Below, one piece after another: positions 24,641-33,097 of a DNA stretch of 64,000 nt (positions are counted from its first letter, which is position 1; every line of letters begins with the position of its first letter). The stretch comes from an uncultured bacterium (GTDB lineage: Bacteria > Cyanobacteriota > Vampirovibrionia > Gastranaerophilales > Gastranaerophilaceae). Below the pieces are notes generated by a model. That model saw nothing but the letters and a program-made list of their open reading frames with translations. It had not been told where the DNA came from and did no database searches. The stretch lies in assembly GCA_950022495.1 (NCBI GenBank), contig CATLLJ010000004.1, positions 47,730 through 111,729 on the forward strand, given 5' to 3'. Position numbers and translations under genes: made by a program.

Positions 24641-25600
24641 TTAACAATATTCATTCAAAAAACATGCACTTTTGTGTTCCGGTTCAATATCAATCAGTTC
24701 CGGAACTTTTTGTGTGCAAATATCCATACAAAAATCACATCTCGGGTTGAATTTACAGCCATCTATTCTTTGTGACAAAGTTGGGGGCTGACCTTTTATT
24801 GTTTCAAGCTTTTCACCCCTGTTGGACGGCAAAGCCTTTAAAAGTGCTTTTGAATACGGATGATTAGGGTTTGCAAAAAAAGTATTATTAGGGGCTTTTT
24901 CCACAATTCGTCCTGCGTACATTACTGCAATATCATCACAATTTTCTTTAACAAGTGCTAAATCGTGTGTGATTAACAAAATTGAAGTCTCGTTATTCTT
25001 CTTAATTTCGTTTAATAAGTGCATTATTTGGGCTTGAATTGTCACATCTAATGCGGTTGTCGGCTCGTCTGCAATTAGGATTTCCGCGTTGCAGGCAAGT
25101 GCCATTGCAATAATTGCACGTTGTTTCATTCCGCCTGAAAATTCGTGCGGATAATTATTAAATCGGGATTTTGCCGATGGAATTTGTACTGCTTCAAGTG
25201 CTTCTATTGCTTTTTTTTCAGCCTCTTCACCGTATAAATGCTGATGTATGTTTATAATTTCTAACAACTGGTCGCCAATTGTGTAAAGCGGATTGAGAGA
25301 TGTCATTGGATCCTGCGGAATTAGTGCGATTTTACCTCCGCGAATATTTTGCATTTTTTTTTGTGATTTTTCCAGAAGATTTTCGCCCTTAAACAAAATT
25401 TCTCCGGATGTTATTCTGGCAGTTTTCGGAATTAAATTTAGAATACTCATAGCACTCATTGTTTTGCCGCATCCAGATTCCCCTACTATTGCAAGCATTT
25501 TGCCTTTCTCAAGTGAAAATGAAACATCAAAAAGTGCCTGTCTGAATACTTCTTCGCATTGAAAGCCTAAATTTAAATTTTTAATTTCCAAAATCGCCAT
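24641..25600 (-). CDS. Oligopeptide/dipeptide-type ABC transporter ATP-binding protein (OppD/DppD-like)
   Basis: The ATPase subunit of a peptide or nickel-type importer. Walker A is GESGCGKT at 40-47, the signature is FSGGMKQR, Walker B is ILIADEPTTALD, and the C-terminal oligopeptide-transporter extension with its Cys motif is present (CKFNPRCDFCMDIC). Length 319 is typical of OppD. No permease, binding protein or OppF is adjacent, so partners must be encoded elsewhere. Confidence 0.93.
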   Translation of the reverse strand: MAILEIKNLNLGFQCEEVFRQALFDVSFSLEKGKMLAIVGESGCGKTMSAMSILNLIPKTARITSGEILFKGENLLEKSQKKMQNIRGGKIALIPQDPMTSLNPLYTIGDQLLEIINIHQHLYGEEAEKKAIEALEAVQIPSAKSRFNNYPHEFSGGMKQRAIIAMALACNAEILIADEPTTALDVTIQAQIMHLLNEIKKNNETSILLITHDLALVKENCDDIAVMYAGRIVEKAPNNTFFANPNHPYSKALLKALPSNRGEKLETIKGQPPTLSQRIDGCKFNPRCDFCMDICTQKVPELIDIEPEHKSACFLNEYC

Positions 25601-25728
25601 GATATTTAGAATTATATCTACTTTTGACTTTCAAGTAAATAGGTTAACAAGTTATGAAATTAGAAAATATAATTTTGAACATTCTTTTCAAACTTGCTCA
25701 AACTAAAAATATCGTTATAATAGAAGGT

Positions 25729-27075
25729 ATGACAGATATTGATAAGAGCGATTTAGAAGAGTTAAAACAACGGGTTAAAAAAAAGCTTGATGAAACAAGT
25801 TTGTATTCGTACAAAGGAACCGTATCAAAGCTTTTGGGTTTAACGGTTGAAGTTAAACTGCCGGGGTTAAAAATCGGTGACCTGTGCTATATTGAAACCG
25901 CAACGGGTGAGCAAAAACCTGCTGAAGTTGCTGCATTTAAAGGTGAAGTCGCTCAATTATCATTACTTTTGGATGGAAACGGAATTGGTCAGGGAAGTTT
26001 GGTAACAACTTCAAGACAACCGATTACAATTCCAATCGGGGATTTTTTATTAGGGCGATTGATTGATCCTTTAGGTAATCCTATAGACGGAAAGCCTCTT
26101 GATACAACCAATGCAACATGGAAACCTATTGAAGGACCTCCTCCGGGACCGTTTGAAAGACCTATTATTACAGAACAATTCTCAACAGGGGTTCGAGCAA
26201 TTGACGGTTGTATGACAATGGGCTGCGGACAGCGTTTGGGATTATTTGCAGGTTCAGGGGTTGGTAAAAGTACACTGCTTGGTATGATTGCAAGAAATTC
26301 AGATGCAGACGTTAACGTTGTTGCACTAATCGGAGAACGCGGCCGTGAAGTTAAAGAGTTTGTTGAAGATGCTTTAGGCGAAGAAGGTATGGTTAAATCT
26401 GTTCTTGTATGTTCAACCGGTGACCAGCCGCCTTTAATTCGTCAAAAAGCACTTTTAACTGCAACTGCGGTGTGTGAATATTTCAGAGATCAGGGTAAAA
26501 AAGTTTTCTTGATGACAGACACAGTAACACGTTGTGCAATGGCCGGGCGTGAAGTAGGGTTGTCCCTCGGTGAACCTCCGACAATGAAAGGTTATCCGCC
26601 ATCAATTTTCTCATGGCTTCAAAAAGTTCTTGAACGTGCAGGAAACAGCCCAAGGGGTTCTATTACCGCATTGTATACTGTACTTATGGAAGGTGATGAT
26701 ATTTCGGATCCGATTGTAGATATTGTGCGTGGTATTGTAGACGGTCACATTTTCTTATCCAGAAAAGTTGCCGAATCAAACCATTACCCTGCGATTGATG
26801 TATTGGGAAGTATTTCCCGTTTGATGAGTGCGATTGCTGCTCCTGAACATAAACAGGCGGCAGGTAAACTCCGTACGATTTTGTCTTTATATCGAGAAAA
26901 TAAAGACCTTATTGATGTAGGTATGTATCAGCCGGGTTCAAACCCTCGACTTGACGTTGCGATTGAAATGGTTCCAAAAGTAAATGCATTCTTGCAGCAG
27001 AGAACATCTGACAGCGTTACTATGGAAGGTACTATCAGCCAGCTTGTTGAAATGATGCGTGGTGTTGAGATTTAA
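25729..27075 (+). CDS. FliI/SctN-type flagellar or type III export ATPase
   Basis: Hexameric ATPase related to F1-beta that powers flagellar or type III protein export. I prefer the ATG at 25729 (GAAGG just upstream), giving 448 residues, the usual FliI/SctN size; the track start adds 25 residues. Motifs: Walker A GLFAGSGVGKSTL, GERGREVKEFVEDALG, Walker B VFLMTDTVTR and the family's PPSIFSWLQKVLERAGNSPRGSITALYTVL segment. No other flagellar or secretion gene is in the window, and no FliH/FliJ follows, so which system it serves cannot be told. Confidence 0.9.
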   Translation: MTDIDKSDLEELKQRVKKKLDETSLYSYKGTVSKLLGLTVEVKLPGLKIGDLCYIETATGEQKPAEVAAFKGEVAQLSLLLDGNGIGQGSLVTTSRQPITIPIGDFLLGRLIDPLGNPIDGKPLDTTNATWKPIEGPPPGPFERPIITEQFSTGVRAIDGCMTMGCGQRLGLFAGSGVGKSTLLGMIARNSDADVNVVALIGERGREVKEFVEDALGEEGMVKSVLVCSTGDQPPLIRQKALLTATAVCEYFRDQGKKVFLMTDTVTRCAMAGREVGLSLGEPPTMKGYPPSIFSWLQKVLERAGNSPRGSITALYTVLMEGDDISDPIVDIVRGIVDGHIFLSRKVAESNHYPAIDVLGSISRLMSAIAAPEHKQAAGKLRTILSLYRENKDLIDVGMYQPGSNPRLDVAIEMVPKVNAFLQQRTSDSVTMEGTISQLVEMMRGVEI

Positions 27076-27144
27076 TCCGTTTTTGTAACAATAATCAATA
27101 AATGCTTTGCATGAGTTTGACATGTTTTTTTGCTTAATTTACTA

Positions 27145-27240
27145 TCATGAACAAGAGGAAATGAAGTGAATATCTTCAACTGTAGCCGCAGCCGTAATAG
27201 TCGGAACACTCAAAAACCACCTTATTCACGTGCAGTTTGA
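27145..27240 (+). promoter_or_regulatory. Cobalamin riboswitch, class-II-like aptamer
   Basis: The sequence GAGGAAATGAAGTGAATATC ... AACTGTAGCCGCAGCCGTAA ... GTCGGAACACTC fits the cobalamin aptamer core. Seen directly: hairpin TGAAG/CTTCA (27162-27178) with the 7-base loop TGAATAT; a short CCG/CGG stem (27192-27194 with 27202-27204); GAG (27154-27156) opposite CTC; and a later CAC/GTG hairpin (27218-27232) whose loop contains ATTCA, complementary to TGAAT of the first loop, as in the L5-L13 kissing interaction. It lacks the large P7-P10 insertion, like the Cbl-II class. It precedes the 27299-27990 gene pair. Confidence 0.75.
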
Positions 27241-27266
27241 AAAGGGAAATAGAGTTTTTTGAAGTG

Positions 27267-27297
27267 TCCTCTAGGCTTGGAAGTCAAGAGGATTTTT
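27267..27297 (+). promoter_or_regulatory. Expression-platform hairpin covering the ribosome-binding site
   Basis: TCCTCT (27267-27272) pairs with AGAGGA (27287-27292), which is the ribosome-binding site of the gene starting at 27299; T5 follows. The hairpin could act as a translational block or, given the T run, a terminator, controlled by the upstream aptamer. Confidence 0.65.
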
Positions 27298-27298
27298 A

Positions 27299-28009
27299 AT
27301 GTCATTAACAGCAGCACATACACATACTACAAAAGTTGGAACATGTCCGCACGGATTACCATTAGGAGCATGTCCGATTTGTAACGGTATGGCTGGCGGA
27401 AATTCCACAACAAAACGTGATATTCCGCGTAATGTTGGTGAAATGTCTTATAATCAGTGTGCTGCTATAGGTGCAATGCTTCGTGCTCAAAAAAATGCCA
27501 GACATCAAGCTCAAATTGCCCAGCAAAATCATTTGCAGGCTATTGCGGATTTCCAGAAAAGTATTGCAAATACACACCAAAGACTTATGACTCTTGCGGC
27601 TTCTATTTCTGAAACTATGCCTGCTGTTATTGCAAAACCGGTAAATTTTGTTTTAACAAATGTAGTTGGAAAAGTTTTAAATTTTGTACAAAATATTCCA
27701 AATATAATTGCAAATATTTCGCAGGCTATTACACAAAAATTTGCGGATATAACAGATAAATTAACTGCAATTTACGGCGAATTTAAAGCAGCTGTTCAAA
27801 AAAAAGTTTCAGAGTTTTTATCTAATGTGAAAAAGAAATTAAAATCTTTATTTTTTGTTTTCGGAACGCAGGAAACGGAGGATGAAGAGAAAAAAATTGA
27901 TGAAGCAAAAAGGACATTTGAGCTAAAAACTTTTATTCACACACTTGCTCAAAAACTTAAAAACCAGAACCAAAAGGATATAGAAAAGGATGAACGTAGT
28001 ACCGTTTAA
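27299..28009 (+). CDS. Hypothetical protein with CPHGxPxGxCPIC zinc-finger-like motif, 236 aa
   Basis: The N-terminus carries TCPHGLPLGACPICNG with Cys16, His18, Cys25 and Cys28, a likely metal site. Residues 60-100 form a helix rich in Gln/His (QKNARHQAQIAQQNHLQAIADFQ). The middle (about 105-165) has amphipathic or membrane-associating helices (PVNFVLTNVVGKVLNFVQNIPNIIANISQAI), and the C-terminus is charged. It lies directly behind the cobalamin riboswitch and overlaps the next gene by 20 bases. I know no function for this family. Confidence 0.85.
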   Translation: MSLTAAHTHTTKVGTCPHGLPLGACPICNGMAGGNSTTKRDIPRNVGEMSYNQCAAIGAMLRAQKNARHQAQIAQQNHLQAIADFQKSIANTHQRLMTLAASISETMPAVIAKPVNFVLTNVVGKVLNFVQNIPNIIANISQAITQKFADITDKLTAIYGEFKAAVQKKVSEFLSNVKKKLKSLFFVFGTQETEDEEKKIDEAKRTFELKTFIHTLAQKLKNQNQKDIEKDERSTV

Positions 28010-29492
28010 TGACGGCGAACTGGTAAGACAGCAGAGAAATCTTACTAATTCTCAAAGAAAAAATATCCAAACCACCAGAGAAGGTGTTTTGGTTAATAAT
28101 CTGATTAAGGATAAAGAAGTCAATTTATCTGATACAAAAGATTCATACCTGATTTCTGATAGTGTTGATTTGCCATTAGAACTCTATAAAGATAACAAAA
28201 TTATTGATAAAAAACTTGTGCCGTTAAGTGCAATTGCATTAGGTGTAATGTCAACAGTAGCAATTATTACGGGTTTTGCAAGACAAAGTGCGAAAATAGC
28301 TAAAAATCTTCCGAGTGAAAAATGGCTTCCGCCGGTTACACGTAACGTTCAGTTGAGTAAAGAAATGCACCAACTTGTTTATCAGTATATCCAAAATCCG
28401 AACAAAAAAACTTTACTGGCAGGGCTCGGGGTTTTAACTTTGTCAACCATGGCGTTTATGGGCAAGACGTTTTTTGACGGTTATAAAGATATCTGGGTAA
28501 AGCGTAAAGAAGCAAATATTCAAAAAAATCTTCAGGAGAATTTGATTTCTGTTGAAACGCAGTCATTTTCTGGAAAAATGCAGATTATAAGAAGTATGTT
28601 ATCAAAGCATGCTGCGGATTTTGAAAAATATATCACTCCTGACGGAGAGAAAATTCTGCCGAATTTTGGCAAAAACAAGTATTCAATGCTTACATTTACA
28701 TCAGAATCTAAAAATTCCAATGAAAAAAAATCAAATTTAGGTAATATTTTACTTGGTACATTCACGTTTGCAGGAATTATCGGGTTAGGATTTTTATCTA
28801 TGAGAAACCTTTCAAAAGGTAAGGCTTATTTACAGGAAGCTGCTGAAAATTCTAAAAATTTGATTAAGGAATACATTAAAAAGTCAGGTGAAGCATCAAA
28901 TGAAGTTGATAAGGATTTGTTAGAGCATATGTTCATGGCTATTGATGATGGTTCTGACACTATACGTGCATTTATAAAAGAACAAATTAATTCTGTTAAA
29001 TGGTCGAATTCTAAAGAAAAAGCCGATTATTTAAATAAAATTCTTACCAAGTTAAAAACATCTACAACCAAAGCAAATCCGAATTATGCAGGTGACGGAA
29101 CTCCGCGTCCTGCATTTAACTCGTTTGTAGAGGATTATAGAGCATTTTTCTATAACTGGCTTTTAGATACAAAAAATCCGCAGTTCCAGCAATTATTCTT
29201 TGGTATCACAGGATTAACTGCGGCAAGTTATGGCGGTAAGCTTGCAGGGGATGCGATAAAAGATGTTCAGGTTAAAAAGATTAATGCAGAAACTGAACTT
29301 GAGCTTCAAAAAAGGCTTGTATCTACTGAATTGAGGAATTTCAAGTCAAAAAAAGATGCTGCGATTACGCCGCTTGTGGAAGAATTTTACAAGCAGGTAG
29401 ACAGCGGCAAGCGGTCAAAAGAAGAATTAAAAACAATGGCAGAGAATGTGTTGTTTGAGATTAAGAACGGCCCGCCGTTTGTGTATTCATAA
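27990..29492 (+). CDS. Hypothetical multi-helix membrane protein, 500 aa
   Basis: AAAAGGATATAG lies before the ATG, inside the upstream gene. The protein has hydrophobic segments at about 77-96 (VPLSAIALGVMSTVAIITGF), 141-158, 248-270 (ILLGTFTFAGIIGLGFLSM) and 405-425, separated by long polar Lys-rich regions; no signal peptide. No recognised domain. The overlap with the CPHG gene and the shared riboswitch make the two an operon, probably acting together at the inner membrane. Confidence 0.85.
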   Translation: MNVVPFNDGELVRQQRNLTNSQRKNIQTTREGVLVNNLIKDKEVNLSDTKDSYLISDSVDLPLELYKDNKIIDKKLVPLSAIALGVMSTVAIITGFARQSAKIAKNLPSEKWLPPVTRNVQLSKEMHQLVYQYIQNPNKKTLLAGLGVLTLSTMAFMGKTFFDGYKDIWVKRKEANIQKNLQENLISVETQSFSGKMQIIRSMLSKHAADFEKYITPDGEKILPNFGKNKYSMLTFTSESKNSNEKKSNLGNILLGTFTFAGIIGLGFLSMRNLSKGKAYLQEAAENSKNLIKEYIKKSGEASNEVDKDLLEHMFMAIDDGSDTIRAFIKEQINSVKWSNSKEKADYLNKILTKLKTSTTKANPNYAGDGTPRPAFNSFVEDYRAFFYNWLLDTKNPQFQQLFFGITGLTAASYGGKLAGDAIKDVQVKKINAETELELQKRLVSTELRNFKSKKDAAITPLVEEFYKQVDSGKRSKEELKTMAENVLFEIKNGPPFVYS

Positions 29493-29516
29493 AATTCAAA
29501 TTTATATGGAGGAATC

Positions 29517-29961
29517 TATGATTAGGTAATATTTACATAAACTATGTTAGGGGTAAATATCAAAATGATATTTTCATAAGGGGTTTCAGGGGAAAATCCC
29601 CTGATGACTCGAACCATTCAATCAAGCGTGTTTTTCTTTTTCGGTTCTACTTTTTCTTGCTTGGGTGTTCGCATTAAACGGCGTTGCAGTCAGGGCTCAA
29701 CGCCCTGCCTTTCAGCCTCTGCTCACAATCCGCTTTGCGTCGCAATCAAAAAGAAAAAGTGAACAAAGAGAATATTCTTTTTAAAATAAATACAGTTCCT
29801 TCATTTCTTTCTCTTTTATTGCGAGTAAAAGAGAAAGAAACGCAAGCAAAGAAAGAGAAAAACGCGACCAAATGATACGAGTCATCAGAAACTACGTTTC
29901 CGAACCTTCCTTTGATTTGCATTGCAAATAACATAGTTTATGTAAGATTTCCCAAATCATA
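29517..29961. mobile_element. Non-autonomous element with about 33-bp terminal inverted repeats
   Basis: The left end TATGATTAGGTAATATTTAC... continuing ACATAAACTATGTTA is mirrored at 29929-29961 (TAACATAGTTTATGTAAG...), with about 29 of 33 positions matching. Both ends begin with TA, consistent with a TA target duplication of the IS630/Tc1 style. Inside are a nested inverted repeat (CTGATGACTCG / CGAGTCATCAG), a purine/pyrimidine-rich mirror (CTTTTTCGG... / ...AAAAAGTG), and the TTTCTTTCTCTTTTATTGCG repeat also found near 8280. It has no transposase, so it looks like a MITE. It fills the gap 29493-29973. Confidence 0.7.
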
Positions 29962-29973
29962 ATAGGAGAAAAT

Positions 29974-30465
29974 ATGATTCAACAACTAACGTTAATATCA
30001 CCAAATAACCAATACCAGAAACAGTACATTTGTAATTCCTGCCAGCTGCCGGCAGCTCAGAGAAATTATTGCGTTTTTGATAAAAATGAAGTCGATTACT
30101 TTGTTAAACAAAAAGAAAATGCACTTCCTTATTTAGCTGATATTCTACAACACTCAAATAATGAAGCTCAAATTACAGAAACTCTCTATATTATGGATAG
30201 AATGATTGATGAAGGAACAAAAGGAATTGATAAATTGTATCCTATCTTTGCAAGGTTTAACCAGACTACATCCCCGAATATTCAAACTTTTCTGGCAGGT
30301 ATCTATAGAAAAATTCAGGTGCCGGATGCCTTTGGACCTCTGGTTAAAATGCTAATCCAGAACTCAATGCAGCCTCATAATCCAAATCAGCCATTCGATC
30401 CGAATGAGGAAATTGGCGGTGCTATTTTAAGTTACCTGTCAGATAGATTTAGAAATTCTAATTAA
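29974..30465 (+). CDS. Hypothetical helical-repeat protein, 163 aa
   Basis: TAGGAG precedes the ATG. The N-terminal 40 residues contain ICNSCQLPAAQRNYC, three Cys that might bind metal. The remainder is helical with HEAT-like pairs (ALPYLADILQHSNNEAQITETLYIMDRMIDEG; IQVPDAFGPLVKMLIQNS). No family is recognised. It ends five bases from the convergent prepilin gene. Confidence 0.8.
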   Translation: MIQQLTLISPNNQYQKQYICNSCQLPAAQRNYCVFDKNEVDYFVKQKENALPYLADILQHSNNEAQITETLYIMDRMIDEGTKGIDKLYPIFARFNQTTSPNIQTFLAGIYRKIQVPDAFGPLVKMLIQNSMQPHNPNQPFDPNEEIGGAILSYLSDRFRNSN

Positions 30466-30469
30466 AGAA

Positions 30470-31159
30470 TTAGTAGTTAATTTTCCAGCCGTCTCTAACC
30501 ACTCTTTCAAAACAGCCGGCAGAAGATGATACTCCGCAATTATCAGCACCACTTTCATCAAAATCTACAAGGGTTCCATCGGTTTTAACTTCTAAATAAA
30601 AAACGTCATATCCGGTAATATTAGGCTTTTCCGGACCATTGATATCTATATTAAAGGTAACATTTGGTTGTCCATTTTTTATTCTGTAATTCTGGCAGAT
30701 AGTTGCTCCGCTTGTATTCTGAATACAATATTGACCGGCAAGACTACCGGCATTTCCTCCTGTAAGGTTTGTATATGCATCAGCATCATCAGGTTTTTTG
30801 TTAGAACCTACACTTACACATAGTTTTGCTCTAGCTGCATCTGTATTTGCGGATAAAACATTACAATTTTCTTTTACTGTTTTAAAGTAATTTCGTAAGA
30901 AGTAGCAGGCACCTTTTGGATTTGCAGGATCTGTACAATTGCTTGAAACACCTGCTGTTGTTTGATAAAAACTGTCAGCTTGTTCATCTGTCATTATTGC
31001 CCTTGTTGCATCAGTTATTTGAGAATATGTTTGCTTAAGTTTAGCTACATAAACTTTTTTTCTGTAATTTTTCATTACTGCAGGTACTGTTAGAACTGAA
31101 ATAACTCCAACAATTGCTAATGTAACCAAAACCTCTGATAGTGTAAAACCCTTTTTCAT
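30470..31159 (-). CDS. Type IV prepilin-like (pseudopilin) protein, 229 aa
   Basis: The start at 31159 gives MKKGFTLSEVLVTLAIVGVISVLTVPAVM, a class-III prepilin signal (cleavage after G4 before FTLSE, Glu at +5) and hydrophobic assembly helix. The track start adds 12 spurious residues. The globular part has four to six Cys, a DINGPEKPNITGYDVF block and the C-terminus CFERVVRDGWKINY. These last two are shared with the prepilins at 60208 and 60902. It is exported by a type IV pilus or type II-like system. Confidence 0.92.
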   Translation of the reverse strand: MKKGFTLSEVLVTLAIVGVISVLTVPAVMKNYRKKVYVAKLKQTYSQITDATRAIMTDEQADSFYQTTAGVSSNCTDPANPKGACYFLRNYFKTVKENCNVLSANTDAARAKLCVSVGSNKKPDDADAYTNLTGGNAGSLAGQYCIQNTSGATICQNYRIKNGQPNVTFNIDINGPEKPNITGYDVFYLEVKTDGTLVDFDESGADNCGVSSSAGCFERVVRDGWKINY

Positions 31160-31236
31160 AATCTCAATGCCCCGTGATACGTATTTATATATCAATTATA
31201 CAACTTTTTTGAGAGGTTTTCAAGTCTAAAAGATAA

Positions 31237-31266
31237 AAGGCAGAATGATGTATATCATTCTGCCTT
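31237..31266 (-). terminator. Terminator of the PPi-PFK gene
   Basis: AAGGCAGAATGAT and ATCATTCTGCCTT form a long stem, on the minus strand just past the phosphofructokinase stop. Confidence 0.85.
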
Positions 31267-31286
31267 AGTTTTTATTTGTTTATCAA

Positions 31287-32966
31287 TTAAACTGAAGCTA
31301 ATTCTTTGCTTCTTTCTAATTGTAAAGTAACTGTTGTGATATCACAAACAGAGCTTGGTCCGAAGTACTGAACAGCACCCGGGAATAAGTATCTGTCATT
31401 CATAGCCCAATCTTCTCTGTTGTCTTGAAGTTGTTTGAATACAGGACCATCAAGTCTAACAAGAGCTTTTTGGATAACAGGTTTCATTTCACCGTGGCGT
31501 TTTTCCATGTTCATCATCATAGTAAGAGGAACACCGCCTGCAATCCATTGGTCAGCAGGTTGAGTTAAGTTTCTTACAGATGATAAGTAACCTGTTAAAC
31601 CGAAGTTAATCAATGCAAATGCATTGAAACCAAGTGAATAGCAGTAGTCAGCATCAAAGTTTGAAGGGAATGCACAACGACCTTCATATCCGAAGAAGTG
31701 TGATTGTGCTGAGAATTTACCGCTGAATTGACCTGCAGATTTCATTTCATCTAATCTTGAAGAAATCATTTCGATTAATAATTTTTCTGTTTCAATTTTA
31801 GAAACTTGAACGTTACCGTGCGGGTCTCTGTCTGCCAATAATTGAGTTTTGATAAGTGCCGGTAATGAAGCGTATACCTTAGCATTTTCAGAAGAAAGTT
31901 TGCTTTCTACAATGCTGAATTTTTCTGAAGCAGAAGCACTTGTGAAAGATGAATCTGATTCTAATGAAGCCATAATGTCATTCAAGTTAGAAATCATTGA
32001 ACCCATTTCAGGAATGAATTCGATTAAACCTTCAGGAATTACTGCAATACCGAAGTTTTTACCGCTGTTAGAACGTCTTACAATAATATCAACCATGTAA
32101 TCAATGATTGAAGATAAAGACATTTTCTTAGCTTCAACTTCTTCAGAAATTAAAGTTACGTTTGGCTGAGTTTGTAAAGCAGCTTCTAAAGCTACGTGAG
32201 AAGCACTTCTTCCCATAATTTTGATAAAGTGCCAGTATTTTTTAGCAGAGTTAGCGTCACGTTGAATGTTACCGATAAGTTCTGCATAAGTTTTTGTAGC
32301 TGTATCAAAACCGAAAGAAATTTCGATTTGTTCATTTTTCAAGTCGCCGTCAATTGTTTTAGGACATCCGATAACTTGAATGCCTGTATTGTTTTTAACA
32401 AACCATTCAGCTAACAATGCAGCGTTTGTATTTGAATCGTCACCGCCGATGATTACAACTGCAGAGATGTTCAATTTTTTGCAAACTTCAAGAGAAGATT
32501 TGAATTGTTCTTCTGTTTCCAGTTTAGTTCTTCCTGAACCGATAATATCGAAACCGCCGGTGTTTCTGTAATCGTTAATGAATTCATCAGTGAATTCTAC
32601 ATATTTGCCTTCAATAATACCTGAAGGACCGCCTAAGAAACCGTATAATTTGTTTGAAGAATTAGCATTTTTCAATGCATCATATAAACCTGCGATAACA
32701 TTGTGTCCGCCAGGAGCTTGACCGCCTGATAGGATAACACCAACATTTCTTACTTCAGATGAATTTGAAGAAGATGATGAATTAAATGTTACGGTTGGTT
32801 TGCCGTAAGTGTTTTCAAATAAAGCTTGGATTTGCTCTTGATCTCTAACTGATTGAGTTGCAGAGCCTTCAACCAATTCCAGTGAGTTTACACCGTTTTG
32901 TAAACTTGAAGGAAGTTTTGGCTGGTACTGTAATCTTTCAATTTGTAATGGTGAAAGTTTTTTCAT
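31287..32966 (-). CDS. pfp: Diphosphate-fructose-6-phosphate 1-phosphotransferase (PPi-PFK), long form
   Basis: Uses pyrophosphate instead of ATP to phosphorylate fructose-6-phosphate, reversible in glycolysis. At 559 residues it matches the long bacterial/plant-beta-type form. Motifs: [40 protein letters not shown] (the GGDDS form found in PPi users), [22 protein letters not shown] and [15 protein letters not shown]. Its own terminator follows. Confidence 0.95.
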   Translation of the reverse strand: MKKLSPLQIERLQYQPKLPSSLQNGVNSLELVEGSATQSVRDQEQIQALFENTYGKPTVTFNSSSSSNSSEVRNVGVILSGGQAPGGHNVIAGLYDALKNANSSNKLYGFLGGPSGIIEGKYVEFTDEFINDYRNTGGFDIIGSGRTKLETEEQFKSSLEVCKKLNISAVVIIGGDDSNTNAALLAEWFVKNNTGIQVIGCPKTIDGDLKNEQIEISFGFDTATKTYAELIGNIQRDANSAKKYWHFIKIMGRSASHVALEAALQTQPNVTLISEEVEAKKMSLSSIIDYMVDIIVRRSNSGKNFGIAVIPEGLIEFIPEMGSMISNLNDIMASLESDSSFTSASASEKFSIVESKLSSENAKVYASLPALIKTQLLADRDPHGNVQVSKIETEKLLIEMISSRLDEMKSAGQFSGKFSAQSHFFGYEGRCAFPSNFDADYCYSLGFNAFALINFGLTGYLSSVRNLTQPADQWIAGGVPLTMMMNMEKRHGEMKPVIQKALVRLDGPVFKQLQDNREDWAMNDRYLFPGAVQYFGPSSVCDITTVTLQLERSKELASV

Positions 32967-33042
32967 TTATTTAGTTCCTTTCCTTTTGTAACCCTTTTAC
33001 ATGCTACATTCTACTATAAAAATAAGAACAATAGTACATTTA

Positions 33043-33080
33043 TAAAAAAAGAAGCTGTTCTTGAACAGCTTCTTTTTTTT
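33043..33080 (-). terminator. Terminator of metG
   Basis: AAAAAGAAGCTGTTC and GAACAGCTTCTTTTT form a strong hairpin flanked by A and T runs, directly beyond the metG stop. Confidence 0.92.
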
Positions 33081-33097
33081 GAAATTTAATTTTATTT

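Noticed and set aside
29684-29934. Track ORFs 29684..29875 (plus) and 29746..29934 (minus) as genes
   Set aside because: Both lie wholly inside the inverted-repeat element and translate its internal repeats.
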